Shown here piece after piece: positions 1 to 10,216 of a stretch of DNA of 64,000 nt. This DNA comes from Zizania palustris (lineage: Eukaryota > Streptophyta > Magnoliopsida > Poales > Poaceae), in the NCBI GenBank assembly GCA_019279435.1, contig JAAALK010000286.1:38253712-38317711 (forward strand), read 5' to 3'. The position numbers and the translations under genes are program-made. The notes beneath the pieces are model-generated. The model did no database searches, had not been told where the DNA came from, and worked only from the letters and a program-made list of their open reading frames with translations. Within the stretch, counting starts at the first letter, position 1. Every line of letters starts with the position of its first letter.

Positions 1-399
1 ATTGTCCATAGCCTCCAGGAGTCTCATGGTGCGGGTGATGGCGGAGTTGTTCTGAGGGAGGGAGCTGATGTACATGCTGCGGTGACTCCCCGGTGTGCGC
101 ATAGGCAAGAAGCGGTAGACGGTATCGCGGAGGTGGCAGTCGTAGACAAGTCGGAGCTCGGCGAGGGCCTGAAGTGCGGCGCGCTGGCTAGCAACCACGA
201 ACGAAGGTCCTCCAACTCCATGGGTGTAGAAGGGTGGCTGTGTGGACGAGGGGCAGATAACAACCGTGACCTCGCAGTAGCTCTCGCTCGCATCGGGAAA
301 GATCCCATGGAACGCAGGCTCATGGGGAAACCCCAAGAAGTCGACGAGTACGCGAAGCTCGCGGATGAATCCGGCCTCGTCACAGAGAGTCCCGCTCAT
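1..399 (-). CDS. Element Z first ORF (gag position), partial at the window edge
   Basis: An open frame of 133 codons starts with ATG at 399-397 and runs off the left edge without a stop. It lies about 135 bp downstream of the primer-binding site of element Z, so it is the first ORF of that element and sits where gag is expected. The protein starts MSGTLCDEAGF and is rich in aromatic and acidic residues. I see no zinc knuckle or protease motif in the visible part, and I do not recognise the family securely. It could be the N-terminus of Gag or an extra leader ORF. The + strand ORF over the same bases (82-462) is treated as a shadow, because LTR and PBS orientation both point to the minus strand. 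Confidence 0.5.
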   Translation of the reverse strand, partial: MSGTLCDEAGFIRELRVLVDFLGFPHEPAFHGIFPDASESYCEVTVVICPSSTQPPFYTHGVGGPSFVVASQRAALQALAELRLVYDCHLRDTVYRFLPMRTPGSHRSMYISSLPQNNSAITRTMRLLEAMDN

Positions 400-534
400 G
401 GTATGGACCGGCATCTACAAAAGAGAGAAATTTTCGTGAAACTTCAGAAGATGAGAGGGTAAGCAGTTTTTGTAAGAACATATGGTTAATATAAGTCCTA
501 GGGTCAGGTCTGTTTGGCTTCCTACAGTCAAGTC
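400..534 (-). other. Element Z untranslated leader
   Basis: Short leader between the primer-binding site and the first ORF of element Z. No ORF or repeat is visible in it. Confidence 0.5.
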
Positions 535-547
535 GGCTCTGATACCA
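535..547 (-). other. Primer-binding site of element Z
   Basis: On the minus strand this reads TGGTATCAGAGCC, complementary to the 3' end of plant initiator methionine tRNA, the usual primer for many plant LTR retrotransposons. It starts 3 nt after the LTR end at 551. This fixes the orientation of the element (minus) and shows that 551-4326 is its 5' LTR and not a solo LTR. Confidence 0.85.
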
Positions 548-550
548 TCT

Positions 551-3500
551 TGTCACGCCCCGATTTAATAAAACCGGGAATTTATTGAAATTCCATAGAA
601 AATCAATAAATGCAAGACGTTCATCACATGACTGCGTACAATACGCCAATCAATCATGGTTCGTAGACCATATTAATACAAAAGAGTTAAATAAAGAAAA
701 ACTGAGAAAATAAATCCTCTAGATGAACGCCTCCTTCCAGTCTCGTGCCTTGACTGGGTCGCTACTCCAGACCTTCGCCCTCCTCGTAGTAGACTGCCTC
801 TGGTGGTGTAAGTCAACGGGGGTGAGTACAATCGTACTCAGCAAGCCACCGAATGCAATTATAATGCAAGGTAATAACAAGGGAGGTAGTGGCTTACTTT
901 TGCGGAAAAGCACAATTGGTAAAATAATTAATGTAATCAAGTTATCATTGCGGAAAAATAAACATGAGGTATGCATCATCTTCCATCATCTTCTACCTCG
1001 AGGGGTACGGTCTGCCCACACTCGCTCAACGGTCCTTATATGCGATGAATAACACAAACATTCACAAAAAGTAAACTAACTGCGAGAGGTCACACAACCC
1101 GCCCTTGACCGTGGGCTCGGCTTTTCGAAAATATTTATTAACTCTGATCAGAGGTGTACTACTGTACCCACAAGGCACTCATTTCCCGCACACCGCAGTG
1201 TGTTAAATGACTCCTGTCACGAGAAGCTCGTGCCAAAACCTTCATCATGGAACGCACCAATTCGATAACACCCTCTTATAGGTTTCGTAAGGTTTCCCTG
1301 TCTCTTCGGGCCACGCCTTACCCCCCTTGAGCCATGTCGGTACAAGTCGCCCATAGGCTTGCCCCTTGTACCCCTCCACTATGGTGTTCCGCGTTGGTAC
1401 GATCCATACCTCTAGTTAGGACTTACCCACTAGACTTGTGGTTAGTACGGAAGTGCTTTGCAACGGATCCCGCAGACCGGTCCTTATAGTGCCCCGGGTG
1501 CGACAAACCAATGCCCGAGCTTGCACCCGGAACCTACCATACTTATAACTTATCCAACTCCAACAGAGTCAAGAGACAAGAATAATGGGGAAATTCATAT
1601 AACAGAATCTATCTATCTACGACTCATTCTTTTTATCCTATAGCAGTTGTGCCGGTACCTTGGGCACTAGCTAATATAATATTTGAAGAGTGACAACGAG
1701 TTAAGGCTCAATAAGCATGGCTTGGGTTGCACACAAGGACGGGGATCTAATAAATATAAGTGTAGGGCTTCATATTGGACTAATGCAATATTAACCTATG
1801 AGTTATAGCGATAATTTATTAAAACATGGGCTCAATGATGATCAACTGTTTCAACAGAGGTGGTCGATGACTTGCCTTGCTCTGCGAATGGTGAAGGTGG
1901 AACCTCGGGGTAAGACTCCGGATCGTCGGCGGCGTAATAGTCTTCTCGAAACGGAAAATAAACACTACATTCAATAAACATTCCAAAACCAATCATATAA
2001 GCATACATGCTTTTGTTTGGGTTAAGTAAAAGGGGATTGGTTCTTATGCTCTATGAGTCTATTACTTAAATATTAAGATTAAGTTTTAGAGGGGATCCTG
2101 AATTTTATAACTTAATATCAATATTTTTCCTAAGGGGGCTTTTTATTTTTTTCCTTTTTAGAGCTAAAATAAAAAGGTACAAAAGAGCCTTAATGTTTTT
2201 ATGGTATTCAAAATAGTGAAATTAAGTTATTAAGTCTTCTGAAGAGGTTATATAAGTTTTTAGGATATTTTCATAAAGTGTGGACCTTTTTATTGCATGA
2301 ATTAATTAAATATCCTAATAGGGCTTTTGCAATATTAATTAATAGAATAAAGTGGGCAAAGTGAATATTCTATTTTTGTTGTATTACAAACAGTGGAATA
2401 AAGTCATTAAGTCCTCTGAATATCTTATATAGGTTTCCATGATATTTTTGTAAAATGTTACATTTCTATTATATGAGTTAATCATTTATCTTAAAGGGCC
2501 TTGGAAATGTTATTTAATAAATTAAAATGGGCAAAATGAATTATTATATTTTTATTGGCTTATAAACAGTGTAATGGGGTCATTATGTCTTTTTAAATTA
2601 ATTTATAAATTTCTAAGGGTTTTTCTGAATTATTTGATTGAAATATTAATTAGATCCTAAAGGGGTCTTTTCTTCATTATTTATTAAGATTATTATGTGC
2701 CAAATAAACATATTTTTTTTATTGCATAAAAGTGTAGAGGATAAAAAGAAAAATTTTCCAGAATTGAAATGGTGAAATTTGGAGTTAATTTGAGCAAGAT
2801 ATGAATTTTGGAAGTTTAAACTATTTTCTGAATTTTATTTAAACAGAAATCCTGCGTGGGTCCACGGTGAGCCAGGTCCACCATGGACCCGCGCACTGTG
2901 CGCGTGGGCCGATTGAATCTGGACCGTTGGATCCAGATCCAACGATCGCCAGCGGAGCGGGGCACTTAAGTGGCGATCGACGGCCAGGATGCGTCGATAC
3001 CGGTCAACCGGGGTCAATCGCATCTGCACGCTTGATCTCAGGATCTTATCCTGGCCGTTCGCTGCAGATCGAGCGGCTACGGCTTCGTCCAGCACGGCAC
3101 GCAGCGAAGGGGGTACGCCCCCTTCTTCTCCGGCGACGGCGGCGCACGGGAGCGAGCGTGGCGATGACGGGGAGGGCCCTAAGCCTTAGTTCTCAACAAA
3201 AACGGAAAGAGGAGGGGGAGGGGGTCAGGACCGTACCGGAGTTGGTGGAGAAAGGTAACCGGCGGCGACCCGGCGATGAGAGGAGGCGGCGAGGCTCTCG
3301 GGTTCAACGGCGACGGCGAGTTCCGGCAGTGCTCCGGTCAAACGGAGGCGGGGCCGAGGTAGGGTGAGCGACGGTGGTCCCGACGGTGGCTACGGCGAGG
3401 GCGGCGGTGGCTCAGGGCGCCGGCGAAGGGCTGCCGGAGCTGAAGCAGGGGAAAAACGAAGAAAAGGCAGCGGCGGCGCTCGGGATGGGGAGGACTCGAG

Positions 3501-4326
3501 TGGTTGCGGTGTGGGTGTGATGCGGTGGTCCGGGGGTTAAATATGGCTCACCGGCGCTATGAATGGAAGGCAAAATAGGGGAAACCGAGGGGAGGTTTCC
3601 AAAGCTCCGGCGAGGCTTCCATAGCGCTCGGATTGCCTTCCAAAAGGGATGAAACCGCGTGGCCAAAGCCGGAGTGGGGTCGCCGGTGTTTGGTAAGACG
3701 GGATCGGGCGCCAATTTGGCATGGGGTCCGGCCGGCGGCAAGTATGGCAGGGGGGTCGCCGACTAAAAATGGAAGGGGAGAGATCCCCTTCCAACGAGGA
3801 AGAAGGACCTGACAGGTGGCCCCCACCTGTCAGTGGCTGAGTGAAAGAGAAAGGGGGCTGACGAGCGGGCCATGCTTGGCAGCGGGAGGGAGGGAGCGCT
3901 TGAGAGGCTGGCGGGTGGGACCGGCTAGGCACGAGCGGGCGGGGAGTGAGGGAGGGCGCGCCGACAGGTGGCTCCCGCCTGTCGGTGGGCGCGGCCGGTC
4001 TGGGCTGGGCCGAAAGGCCTTTGGATTGGAAAACGAGGTTGCGGCCCAATAACCATTAAAATCATTTTTCTGTTTAAAATAATTCCAGAAAATTAATTAT
4101 TTGATTAAGGCTTGTAGCACTATTGCTAAAATTTTGTAAAAATTTTCAAAAATATTTCTTGGCCTCTAGTTTATCCCATAAAATTTTCAAGTCCAAATTT
4201 TGAATATTTATCTCTGTTTGGCTTTAATAGGGCTCTTTTAGAGTTTTTATTAATAACAAAAATCAGAATTTCATCTAATATTATTTTTCCTTTATTTTAT
4301 TCCTTTTTAATTTTGGGGCTGTTACA
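551..4326 (-). repeat. Long 5' LTR of element Z (about 3.8 kb)
   Basis: Read on the minus strand it begins TGTAACAGCCCC at 4326 and ends GGGGCGTGACA at 551, so it has TG...CA ends, and the PBS follows at once. Its 3776 bp is long for an LTR. Composition is strikingly uneven: the first ~280 bp and the stretch 1980-2850 are AT-rich, while 2860-4050 is very GC-rich with many CpG. A TATTTAA motif near 3536-3544 (-) could be a TATA box, but this is weak. The LTR breaks the reverse transcriptase of Gypsy-A exactly at 4326/4327. The internal domain and the 3' LTR lie left of the window, so the 5-bp target duplication (expected gtatt at 4327-4331) cannot be checked. Confidence 0.8.
2860..4050. other. 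GC-rich, CpG-dense block inside the element Z LTR
   Basis: About 1.2 kb rich in G, C and CpG, lying within an otherwise AT-rich LTR. It produces many overlapping open frames on both strands (for example 2867-3367 + and 3537-4049 -). No frame shows a known domain, and all lie wholly within the LTR, so I do not call them genes. The block may be regulatory sequence or a captured genomic fragment; nothing visible decides this. Confidence 0.6.
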
Positions 4327-5160
4327 GTATTGGGAGGAAAGCATCAATTTTCCTAGACAGGTTGGATATAAAGCGCTGCAAATAATTAACCTTGCCTAGC
4401 AATTTCTGTACATCTTTCTTACATTTCGGTGCTACGCATCCCCTAATTTTCTCAAGCCTCTTGGGATCAATTTCGATGTCTCTTTCATGAATTATGAATC
4501 CCAGGAACTTACCCGCCGACACACCAAAAGCACATTTGAGTGGGTTCATTTTCAAGCCATACTACCCACTCAAACAAACATCATTATTACCTACTCAAAC
4601 AAACCGACAAAACCTGGGCAGCGAAAAGACGTCCTAAAGACGTCTTCTTTGGCCATAAAGATTTGATTATAACCATTGTTGCCATCAAGAAAGCTTAGTA
4701 CCTTATGTCCCGAGGCATCGTTGATCAACATGTCAGCTATCGGCATGGGATACTCGTCTTTCGGAGTAGCTTTGTTTAAATCCCTGAAATCGACGCAGAT
4801 GCGGATCTTGCCACTCTCCTTTTTCTCAACAGGCACGATGTTGGCGACCCATTCCGCGTACCTGCATGGCCTAATAAAACCTGCTGCTAATAGACGTTCG
4901 ATCTCTTCTTTAACTCGGTCATAGATGGCCGAATTGAAGCGGCACGATAGCTGTTTATAAGGCCTAAATCTGGGTTTGATAGGTAGCCGATGCTCAACAA
5001 GCTCTCGGCTAAGCCCGGGCATCTCGCTGTAATCCCATGTGAAGCAATCAACATACGATCGAAGTAACTTTATTACTTCGGCCTTTACATCATTATTCAG
5101 ATTCTTATTTACAAATGTCGGCCTTGGAACACTACCATCTCCTATGTCTACTTGTTCCAA
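4327..5160 (-). pseudogene. Gypsy-A reverse transcriptase, deleted and truncated
   Basis: Two open pieces, 5160-4591 and 4555-4327, encode Ty3/gypsy reverse transcriptase. The first holds the N-terminal RT core (LPIKPRFRPYKQ, then RICVDFRDLNKATPKDEYPMP, then SFLDGNNGYNQI) and stops just after FRCPG. The second resumes at the YGLKMNPLKCAFGV motif. The segment that should lie between them, including the YxDD catalytic box, is missing. About 50 bp of unrelated, internally repeated sequence occupies the gap (4560-4610). Element Z then truncates the gene at 4327. This copy cannot make an active enzyme. Confidence 0.9.
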
Positions 5161-5558
5161 AGGGTCGGCCGACGAGAAGCCTTGACCTAATTTCTATACC
5201 TGGCTAAAGTCTTCGATGGCTTCGGCGATACCATCTTAAGAAGACCGATACTGCTCTAGACATTATCCTATCTTAGACACAACCAAGCCACACCGGCTGG
5301 CTTCACGGAAATAGGAATGAACCTCCCCTCTAATACGCTAACAAAGTCATAATCTGAGAGGTCTCATCCCGACAAACACTCTATTTCATCATGGGTGACG
5401 TCGCCAGATGCATCGGCCAAACTGACATGGGCCGATGTATCGACGTGCACTATCTCAATTTCATCACCATCCCATTGTATGAGGCGCTGGTGCAAGGTGG
5501 ATGGTACGCACTGATTTGCATGGATCCAGTAACGCCCAAGCAATACATTATAGTTACC
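5161..5558 (-). other. Gypsy-A protease-RT linker, decayed
   Basis: About 400 bp between the protease and RT pieces. It should encode the end of the protease and the linker to RT, but no frame stays open for long. The plus-strand ORF at 5391-5591 has no recognisable domain and is taken as chance. Confidence 0.6.
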
Positions 5559-6300
5559 CTATATGTCGATGACGAAGAAAGTAGTAGGTAGCGTCTTGTT
5601 TCCCACCGTTAGTTCCAGGGACAGTACCCCCTTGGCTTCTATCGTGTCGTCGTTGAAGCTGTTGAGGGTGACGTTGGTCTTCTTTAGGTCATCTTCGTCT
5701 TTGCCGAGCTTTCTTAGAAGGGAGTACGACATTAGGTTCACGGTGGCACCGCCATCGACAAGCATCCTCGAGATGGGCTTCCCGTCGATGTGTCCCCTTA
5801 TGTAGAGGGGTCTCAGGTGACGGTTCATATCTTCGGGCTTCTCGAATATGGCATCTCATGGACCGAGGTCTAGCTGAGAGACCCTGGTCTCCTCCTGCAG
5901 TGGAGCGAACTCGAAGGGCAACATGACGACACCGACGTCCATCGCCTGAGGAGAAGGCCCCTCGGAGACGGGAGTGTAGTCGTCGTCGAGCAAATCATCT
6001 TCATCGGAGCTAGCGACGGGGTACAAGTCATTGACTATGACCGGCCTGGGTCTCTAGACTTTCTTCATGGTGGGCCGAGGATGGATCTCCTCAAAAAGTG
6101 TGTCTCGTGCCTCCTCGGCCTTCTCTTCTCGCATCTCCTGTGCGCGTAGGCATTGCAACCTCCTCTTTTGTGATTTGGTCATCCCTGGGGTGCCCATGAT
6201 GGCTGAGGACGGGTGCCAGGTGCCACGGTCTTGCCTCTAACACTTTTAGCCGAAGGGGACCTGCTTGCACTGGCCTCGAGCGCCTTGCATTTTCCATGAG
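5559..6300 (-). pseudogene. Gypsy-A aspartic protease and pre-protease region
   Basis: The clearest part is 5828-5559: RHLRPLYIRGHIDGKP, then the catalytic motif MLVDGGATVNLM, typical of Ty3/gypsy aspartic proteases that cut the Gag-Pol polyprotein inside the particle. Upstream in the same frame are a basic KSQKRRLQ stretch and an acidic SSDEDDLLDDDY stretch, which commonly precede this protease in grass elements. Two stops break the frame: TAG at 6054-6056 and TGA at 5856-5858. Both are explained by single C-to-T changes (CAG to TAG, CGA to TGA). The frame differs from that of gag, so at least one indel lies between about 6340 and 6060. Confidence 0.8.
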
Positions 6301-6340
6301 AGGTCTCCTGGTCCTGATCGGTTGGACCGGCTGTGGAAGG

Positions 6341-7204
6341 TCAGTTAGACCGGGCTATGTTGAAAACTGTCGTAATGCCGGTCGGACCGGCCACAGTAGA
6401 CCGGTCGGACCGAGCTTCTGCTGAGTCTTCGCGCATTCTCGTCGGGGTATCCTTCGGGATTGGGATCTCCTTGGACCCGACCTTGATGATTATAACCTCC
6501 GAGGCGTCTCCATCTTCACCCCTTTCGGTGGTATCTCGTGGAGCCCAGTTCTGGGGGACCACGGACAGGCGATGAACAATGTTGTTATCCTGTGCCGGGG
6601 TGTAAGTGCTCATAGCCAAATATTGCCCGAACTTCTCCGGTAGCGGAGGCCAAACCGAAGCCACCGCACAGCAGTAGGGCGACGGTATCGGGGCCTCTAG
6701 CGGCCCCGTCCACTAAGTGCCGACCCCTTCGGCTAGTTGGGGGTCCGACCACGTCGATGGTATGTCGGACCAGACCAGCGAGGGGTCCTGCCAAGCCAGA
6801 GGTACATTAGCCCATGGCGGAGGTGGGCCCAGCCACTAGAGGCCGAATCCCCCTAGGAACTGCAAACCGCTCAAAGGGGGTGGGTTCGACCACCGAGGCC
6901 CGGACCCATCCGGAGGTTGGAAACCCTCTGAAGGAGGTGTGCTTGGCCACTGAGGCTCGAAGCCTCCTAGAAACAGGGACCAAGCCGGAGGAGGGTTCGA
7001 CCAAAGAGGCCCGGACCCTATTGGAGGTTGGGACCAACCCGGAGGGGGGTTCGGCCACTGAGGTCCGAACCCTGCCGGCTGCTGCATCCACTCCGGGGGA
7101 GTGTTCAGACCTCGAGGTCCGAACTCGTCACTCACTGGATTCATCCTCCTAGGGGGCTTCGACCGTCCTGAAGCCCATGGGCGAACACCTTTTCTCTCGG
7201 ACCT
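6341..7204 (-). pseudogene. Gypsy-A Gag-protease linker with proline/tryptophan repeats
   Basis: Downstream of the gag stop (TGA 7205-7207) the same frame continues open to about 6836 and again over 6664-6341. So the stop is probably a nonsense mutation (CGA to TGA) in a longer polyprotein. Region 7144-6836 encodes about seven imperfect repeats of the pattern G-x-G-P-x-W-x-N-P-P-P, a low-complexity linker rich in Pro, Gly and Trp. The DNA beneath is GC-rich, and over 6309-6420 it carries several GGTCNGACC palindromes like those in the LTR. No enzyme motif is present. Confidence 0.6.
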
Positions 7205-9205
7205 TCACTGGTGCTTGTCCAAGAGCATTTTGTACGTCACCTTCAGCCTTTTGTGATGCTTGGCTGGAGATGATGACTCAATATTCTCTTTCCACACTCC
7301 CACCTCTAGATTCTTTGGTACAAGCGTGTGTGTGCGAGCATCTCCTATGACGATCGCCTTTCCCTTAGCCGACTCGGCCTGCTCTGGCCGAATCAAAATC
7401 TTCTTTTCTTCTAGATCGACGGTGTTCATGGGGAAAGGGTCTTTGTCTAATTTCATTTTTGGATTTGCTTCTATTTTCAATTGTCCTTCTTCTATGGCCG
7501 ATTGTACCTGTCGACGAAAAACGTTACAATCGTTAGTGTAGTGAGAGTGTGAGTCATGCCACTTACAGTAGGTATGCTTTTTTAACTCGTCGGCGGATGG
7601 CATGACTTGCCCTTTCGGCAGCCGTAGAAGCTGATTTTTCAATAGGAAATCAAATATTTTATCACATTTAGTTACATCGAACGAATATCTAACTTCATTA
7701 GGCCGACTCTTAGAGGGAGATGGCCGCAATTCGGAGCAGGTGACGGGTTTAGACTTCGTGCTCCAAGTCCATTCAGCCGTGTAGGTGTCGGCCGGATCCC
7801 CTTCCTCCTCAGATTCTTCCTCGTCGGAGTGCTCCGTGGTGTGGATCTCAGCCCTTGGTTTGTTAAAAGTTTTGGCGAATTTTCTATCTTTGGCCCGGCT
7901 TTCCTGGACCAGAGCTTGCTGCAATACCTGGCTAACATCCAAGAAGTTTTGATTGTCCATACGCTCCTTAATTTTTGCCCGTATGCCATTGCAAACTAGA
8001 TCTGCTAGATCCCTTTCCAATATGTTTAGGTTGAAGCATTTATTCCTAGTATATCTAAAACATTTAACATACTCAGAAACACTTTCGCCAGATTTTTGCC
8101 TAACTGCTGTGAGGTGTGATAGCCTAAGCTCGGTCTCGCCCGTGTAAAAATAATCATGAAACTTCTGCTCCAGTTGAGCCCATGTTTGGACGGAGTTCGG
8201 CGGGAGTGCCGAAAACCAAGTGAACGCAGTGCCGGATAATGATAGGGAGAATAATCTGAGTTTTAATGCATCCGATCCGCTAGCTTCGCCACATTGTGCT
8301 AGAAACTGGCTAACGTGTTCTAATGTGGATTTACTACCCTCGCCATCAAATTTCGTGAAATCTGGGACTCTATAGCCGCGAGGATATGGAACAGTGTCAA
8401 AGTGGTCGGGATATGGTTTTCGATAAACCCTAGCTCTATCCCGAGGTGCAAAGCCGGTGCATTCCCTAAATAGTGCGCGAATACGCTCCTCGATATCGTC
8501 GTGATCTAATGCTTGCGCGCGCCTTTCATGTGGTGGCGGGACGTGTGGTGGTATATCGACATGCTCTGGCTTATGCTGTGGAGTGGGAGTATGCAGTGGA
8601 AGCGGCGGTGGCAGAGTAGGCATGGGCGCAGGCGGTGGTGGTACCTGGTAAGCTGGGTTTGCCTGTCCATAAGAGTAGCCATGTGTTTCGGCTATGGAGG
8701 AAGTAGCCAGAAACGTGACGGTTCTTCTGGTATTACCGTCGGTTCTACTATAGATATGACGTGCTGGCGGAACACTAGTAATCGGTGCCGGCGAATTGGC
8801 CTTAGTAAAACCGAATCTTCTAAACACTGCCGCCACTTGTGAGACAACTGCGGGTTCTAGTTTATTGGCTAGCGTGGCGCTAACTGCTTGATCAACAGAC
8901 GCAACTATCCTACGGTCTACTTGTGAGGCGGATAAAGGGGGTGATGACGGGCGTACCTGGGCCAAGTTGAGGTTGTCGCGCATGACGAAGCACGAGCGCG
9001 TCTTGATGCAACCTCTGAGCATCAGTTCTTTGAGTTCTCTCTTTTTTGCTTCGATCTTTGCTCGGTCTTCCTCAGATATGTCCGCCATGGTGGGTGTTAT
9101 AATGTTGTTGTCGTCGATGTCCGCGCTTCTCACAATGTTTGTCGGCGATGTAGTGGAGGTAGACGTAGTAGACGTACCCGCCGCTGATGTGGAGGTAGTA
9201 GTCAT
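7205..9205 (-). CDS. gag: Gypsy-A Gag polyprotein segment
   Basis: Open frame of about 666 codons, the longest intact frame in Gypsy-A. I place the start at ATG 9205, since the upstream codons overlap the primer-binding site. Gag forms the virus-like particle that packages element RNA in the cytoplasm. A Pro-rich N-terminal region (about residues 160-220) is followed by the retrotransposon Gag domain near residues 285-440, with the characteristic GTAFTWFSALPPNS and FHDYFYTGE motifs. An acidic stretch follows (EEESEEEGD), then a degenerate zinc-knuckle-like CKWHDSHSHYTNDC near 556-570. The close relative in Gypsy-D has the same KWH...H...C motif. The terminal TGA at 7205 is probably a nonsense mutation, because the frame stays open beyond it. 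Confidence 0.85.
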   Translation of the reverse strand: MTTTSTSAAGTSTTSTSTTSPTNIVRSADIDDNNIITPTMADISEEDRAKIEAKKRELKELMLRGCIKTRSCFVMRDNLNLAQVRPSSPPLSASQVDRRIVASVDQAVSATLANKLEPAVVSQVAAVFRRFGFTKANSPAPITSVPPARHIYSRTDGNTRRTVTFLATSSIAETHGYSYGQANPAYQVPPPPAPMPTLPPPLPLHTPTPQHKPEHVDIPPHVPPPHERRAQALDHDDIEERIRALFRECTGFAPRDRARVYRKPYPDHFDTVPYPRGYRVPDFTKFDGEGSKSTLEHVSQFLAQCGEASGSDALKLRLFSLSLSGTAFTWFSALPPNSVQTWAQLEQKFHDYFYTGETELRLSHLTAVRQKSGESVSEYVKCFRYTRNKCFNLNILERDLADLVCNGIRAKIKERMDNQNFLDVSQVLQQALVQESRAKDRKFAKTFNKPRAEIHTTEHSDEEESEEEGDPADTYTAEWTWSTKSKPVTCSELRPSPSKSRPNEVRYSFDVTKCDKIFDFLLKNQLLRLPKGQVMPSADELKKHTYCKWHDSHSHYTNDCNVFRRQVQSAIEEGQLKIEANPKMKLDKDPFPMNTVDLEEKKILIRPEQAESAKGKAIVIGDARTHTLVPKNLEVGVWKENIESSSPAKHHKRLKVTYKMLLDKHQ

Positions 9206-9217
9206 GGTTGGCGTTGT

Positions 9218-9234
9218 CCCCAGTGGAGTCACCA
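9218..9234 (-). other. Probable primer-binding site of Gypsy-A
   Basis: The minus strand reads TGGTGACTCCACTGGGG directly upstream of gag, a form common next to the 5' LTR of plant Tat-like elements. A second similar sequence (TGGCGACTCC near 9295-9304) lies 70 bp upstream, so the exact PBS and LTR edge are uncertain. I do not name the tRNA. Confidence 0.5.
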
Positions 9235-9235
9235 A

Positions 9236-9641
9236 AAGTATCGCAACGATACCGACACCGCGTTCCGACTACCCTAGATAGTGACAAGGGATTTGGAGTC
9301 GCCAAGCAATCAGATAAATAACTAGTATTTTAATCCAATTGGCCGAAAGTATTGATAGCAATGTAAATAGTAACAAAATGACCAAAATACCTGGAATCGG
9401 CCAATTCGGAGGCCGATACAGAATAATAGCGGGTGCTGGTCCAAAGGGTCCTTGGGACGCCTTCGGCCTCAAACCCGGTTAGACCGGAGGTATAACCCCG
9501 GTCGGACCGAAGGGTTGCGATGGGGCTTCGGGCGGTGCCCCGAAGTCAGATGCGAAGCACGACTCCTGCGAAGCCTCGTCGGTCGAACCGACCGTGCTCT
9601 CCCGTTCACACCGGGCGAAGGGACCTCCGTACTTCGACCAT
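9236..9641 (-). repeat. Gypsy-A 5' LTR, 3' part (split by Copia-1)
   Basis: Downstream portion of the Gypsy-A LTR, between the Copia-1 insertion and the PBS. The exact LTR edge is unclear (9236-9305). It contains GGTCNGACC-type palindromes near 9476-9515 and 9583-9600, as does the other half at 20514-21359. Bases 9637-9641 (accat) are the left copy of the Copia-1 target duplication. Confidence 0.7.
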
Positions 9642-9977
9642 TGAGGAGCCATGCTGAATAGCGTGGGCCTCATGGCTCTAGAAGTGATGAGTCATTGTCA
9701 ACGATAGTCAAAGAGGACTGAAGAAGAGAGGAGATCTGCTGTTTTATGGGTCGCGTGTGACTCAGGTACACGGGCAGCGAGCGACTGTCGGGCAGAGGAG
9801 GCTGCGAAGTCGGGCTGGCCCAATCCGGGTGCATGGGCCAGAAGCAGTAGAAGACCCACTGGGCTGTTGACCAGGATTGACTCAGGTACACGGGCGGTGA
9901 GTGATTGCCGGGCTGAGAGAGCTGCGGAATCGGGCCGGCCCAATCCGGGTACCTGGTGCAAAGTCGGTGGAGGCTTT

Positions 9978-10000
9978 GTCAGTTTTGGCGCAAAACTGAC
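9978..10000. other. Perfect hairpin in Copia-1 U3
   Basis: Inverted repeat with two 10-nt arms (GTCAGTTTTG and CAAAACTGAC) around a 3-nt GCG loop, about 210 bp upstream of the TATA box. The 3' LTR copy (19110-19132) has one mismatch. A similar hairpin, at the same point after GGAGGCTTTGTC, occurs in the solo LTR at 48801-48819. Confidence 0.8.
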
Positions 10001-10207
10001 GACCGTCGATCTTGTATCCGACTGTCCAGAAGAGAAGCCGTAGTCGCTACGAAAACTTAGCTTCCGGATAAGTCATCTGTAACTCTAGGCCCACAGTCAG
10101 TCTGTCGTGTCTGTAAAAATACCTAAGGGCAGTAGAGTCTTTTCCTTTATTTTTGAGTCTGTAAAAACCCTAAGGGGCAGGTAGAATATTCCTAGTGTTG
10201 GGCTGCC

Positions 10208-10216
10208 TATAAATAG
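10208..10216 (+). promoter_or_regulatory. TATA box of Copia-1 5' LTR
   Basis: TATAAATAG, a consensus plant TATA box, placed 567 bp into the LTR and upstream of the tandem array. Genomic RNA is expected to start about 30 bp downstream, so the 15-bp array would be transcribed as part of the R/U5 leader. Confidence 0.8.

Noticed and set aside
2835..4052. Several overlapping ORFs in the GC-rich block, candidate host gene
   Set aside because: All lie inside the element Z LTR, overlap one another on both strands and show no domain; open frames are expected in GC-rich DNA.
551..4326. Solo LTR interpretation for element Z
   Set aside because: A primer-binding site and an ORF follow directly on the minus strand, so it is a 5' LTR.
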